The notes under the pieces are model-generated. The model was not told where the DNA came from and searched no databases. It saw only the letters and a program-made list of their open reading frames with translations. A stretch of DNA of 5,513 nucleotides from Oscillospiraceae bacterium (GTDB lineage: Bacteria > Bacillota > Clostridia > Oscillospirales > Oscillospiraceae): contig CACXHI010000132.1 of the NCBI GenBank assembly GCA_902767395.1, forward strand, positions 1 to 5,513. The letters run 5' to 3'. Both the position numbers and the translations under genes were made by a program. Below are positions 5,507-5,513 of the stretch, one piece after another. The first letter of the stretch is position 1. The number at the start of each line of letters is the position of its first letter.

Positions 5507-5513
5507 CAGAACA

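Noticed and set aside
1..5513. CRISPR arrays, tRNA or rRNA genes, insertion sequences, riboswitches
   Set aside because: No spaced direct repeats, cloverleaf signatures, transposase frames or recognisable aptamer patterns were seen in the small non-coding space available (77-125 and 3464-3658).

Overview
The window suggests a GC-rich, low-GC-lineage-derived Firmicute, most likely a gut clostridium of the Oscillospiraceae/Ruminococcaceae type. This rests on three things: an S4-domain YlmH family protein and a YacP/Rae1-type NYN nuclease, both Firmicute translation-quality factors; a TetM-like chromosomal GTPase in a style I associate with that group; and a wordy acidic surface protein typical of these genomes. 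The assignment is from recognition, not from a search.

Layout, left to right. Positions 2-76 (+) are the last 24 codons of a D-2-hydroxyacid dehydrogenase. A 15-bp hairpin (84-122) fills the short gap between its stop codon and the stop codon of the convergent operon. Positions 126-878 (-) encode a YlmH-like S4 RNA-binding protein. Positions 875-3463 (-) encode an 862-residue translation GTPase of the EF-G/TetM type, with a complete YacP/Rae1-like NYN ribonuclease domain fused to its C-terminus. The two minus-strand genes overlap by four bases (ATGA) and are read from one strong promoter at 3494-3522. Positions 3464-3658 are intergenic and hold, in minus-strand order, the intrinsic terminator of the upstream gene, a REP-like pair of palindromes, and the promoter and ribosome-binding site of the GTPase gene. 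Positions 3659-5506 (-) encode a membrane-anchored extracytoplasmic protein of unknown function that runs to, and may run past, the right edge.

The interesting unit is the two-gene operon. Translation GTPases of this shape enter the A site of the ribosome. Rae1/YacP cuts mRNA in the ribosomal A site. YlmH binds the 50S subunit carrying peptidyl-tRNA and takes part in ribosome-associated quality control in Bacillus. One fused polypeptide plus a translationally coupled partner therefore looks like a compact stalled-ribosome processing system: engage, cut the mRNA, then handle the obstructed large subunit. The parts are visible in the sequence; their joint role is inference. The GTPase gene would probably be labelled a tetracycline-resistance protein by automated annotation, but its domain IV tip lacks the TetM drug-displacing residues, so that label is doubtful.
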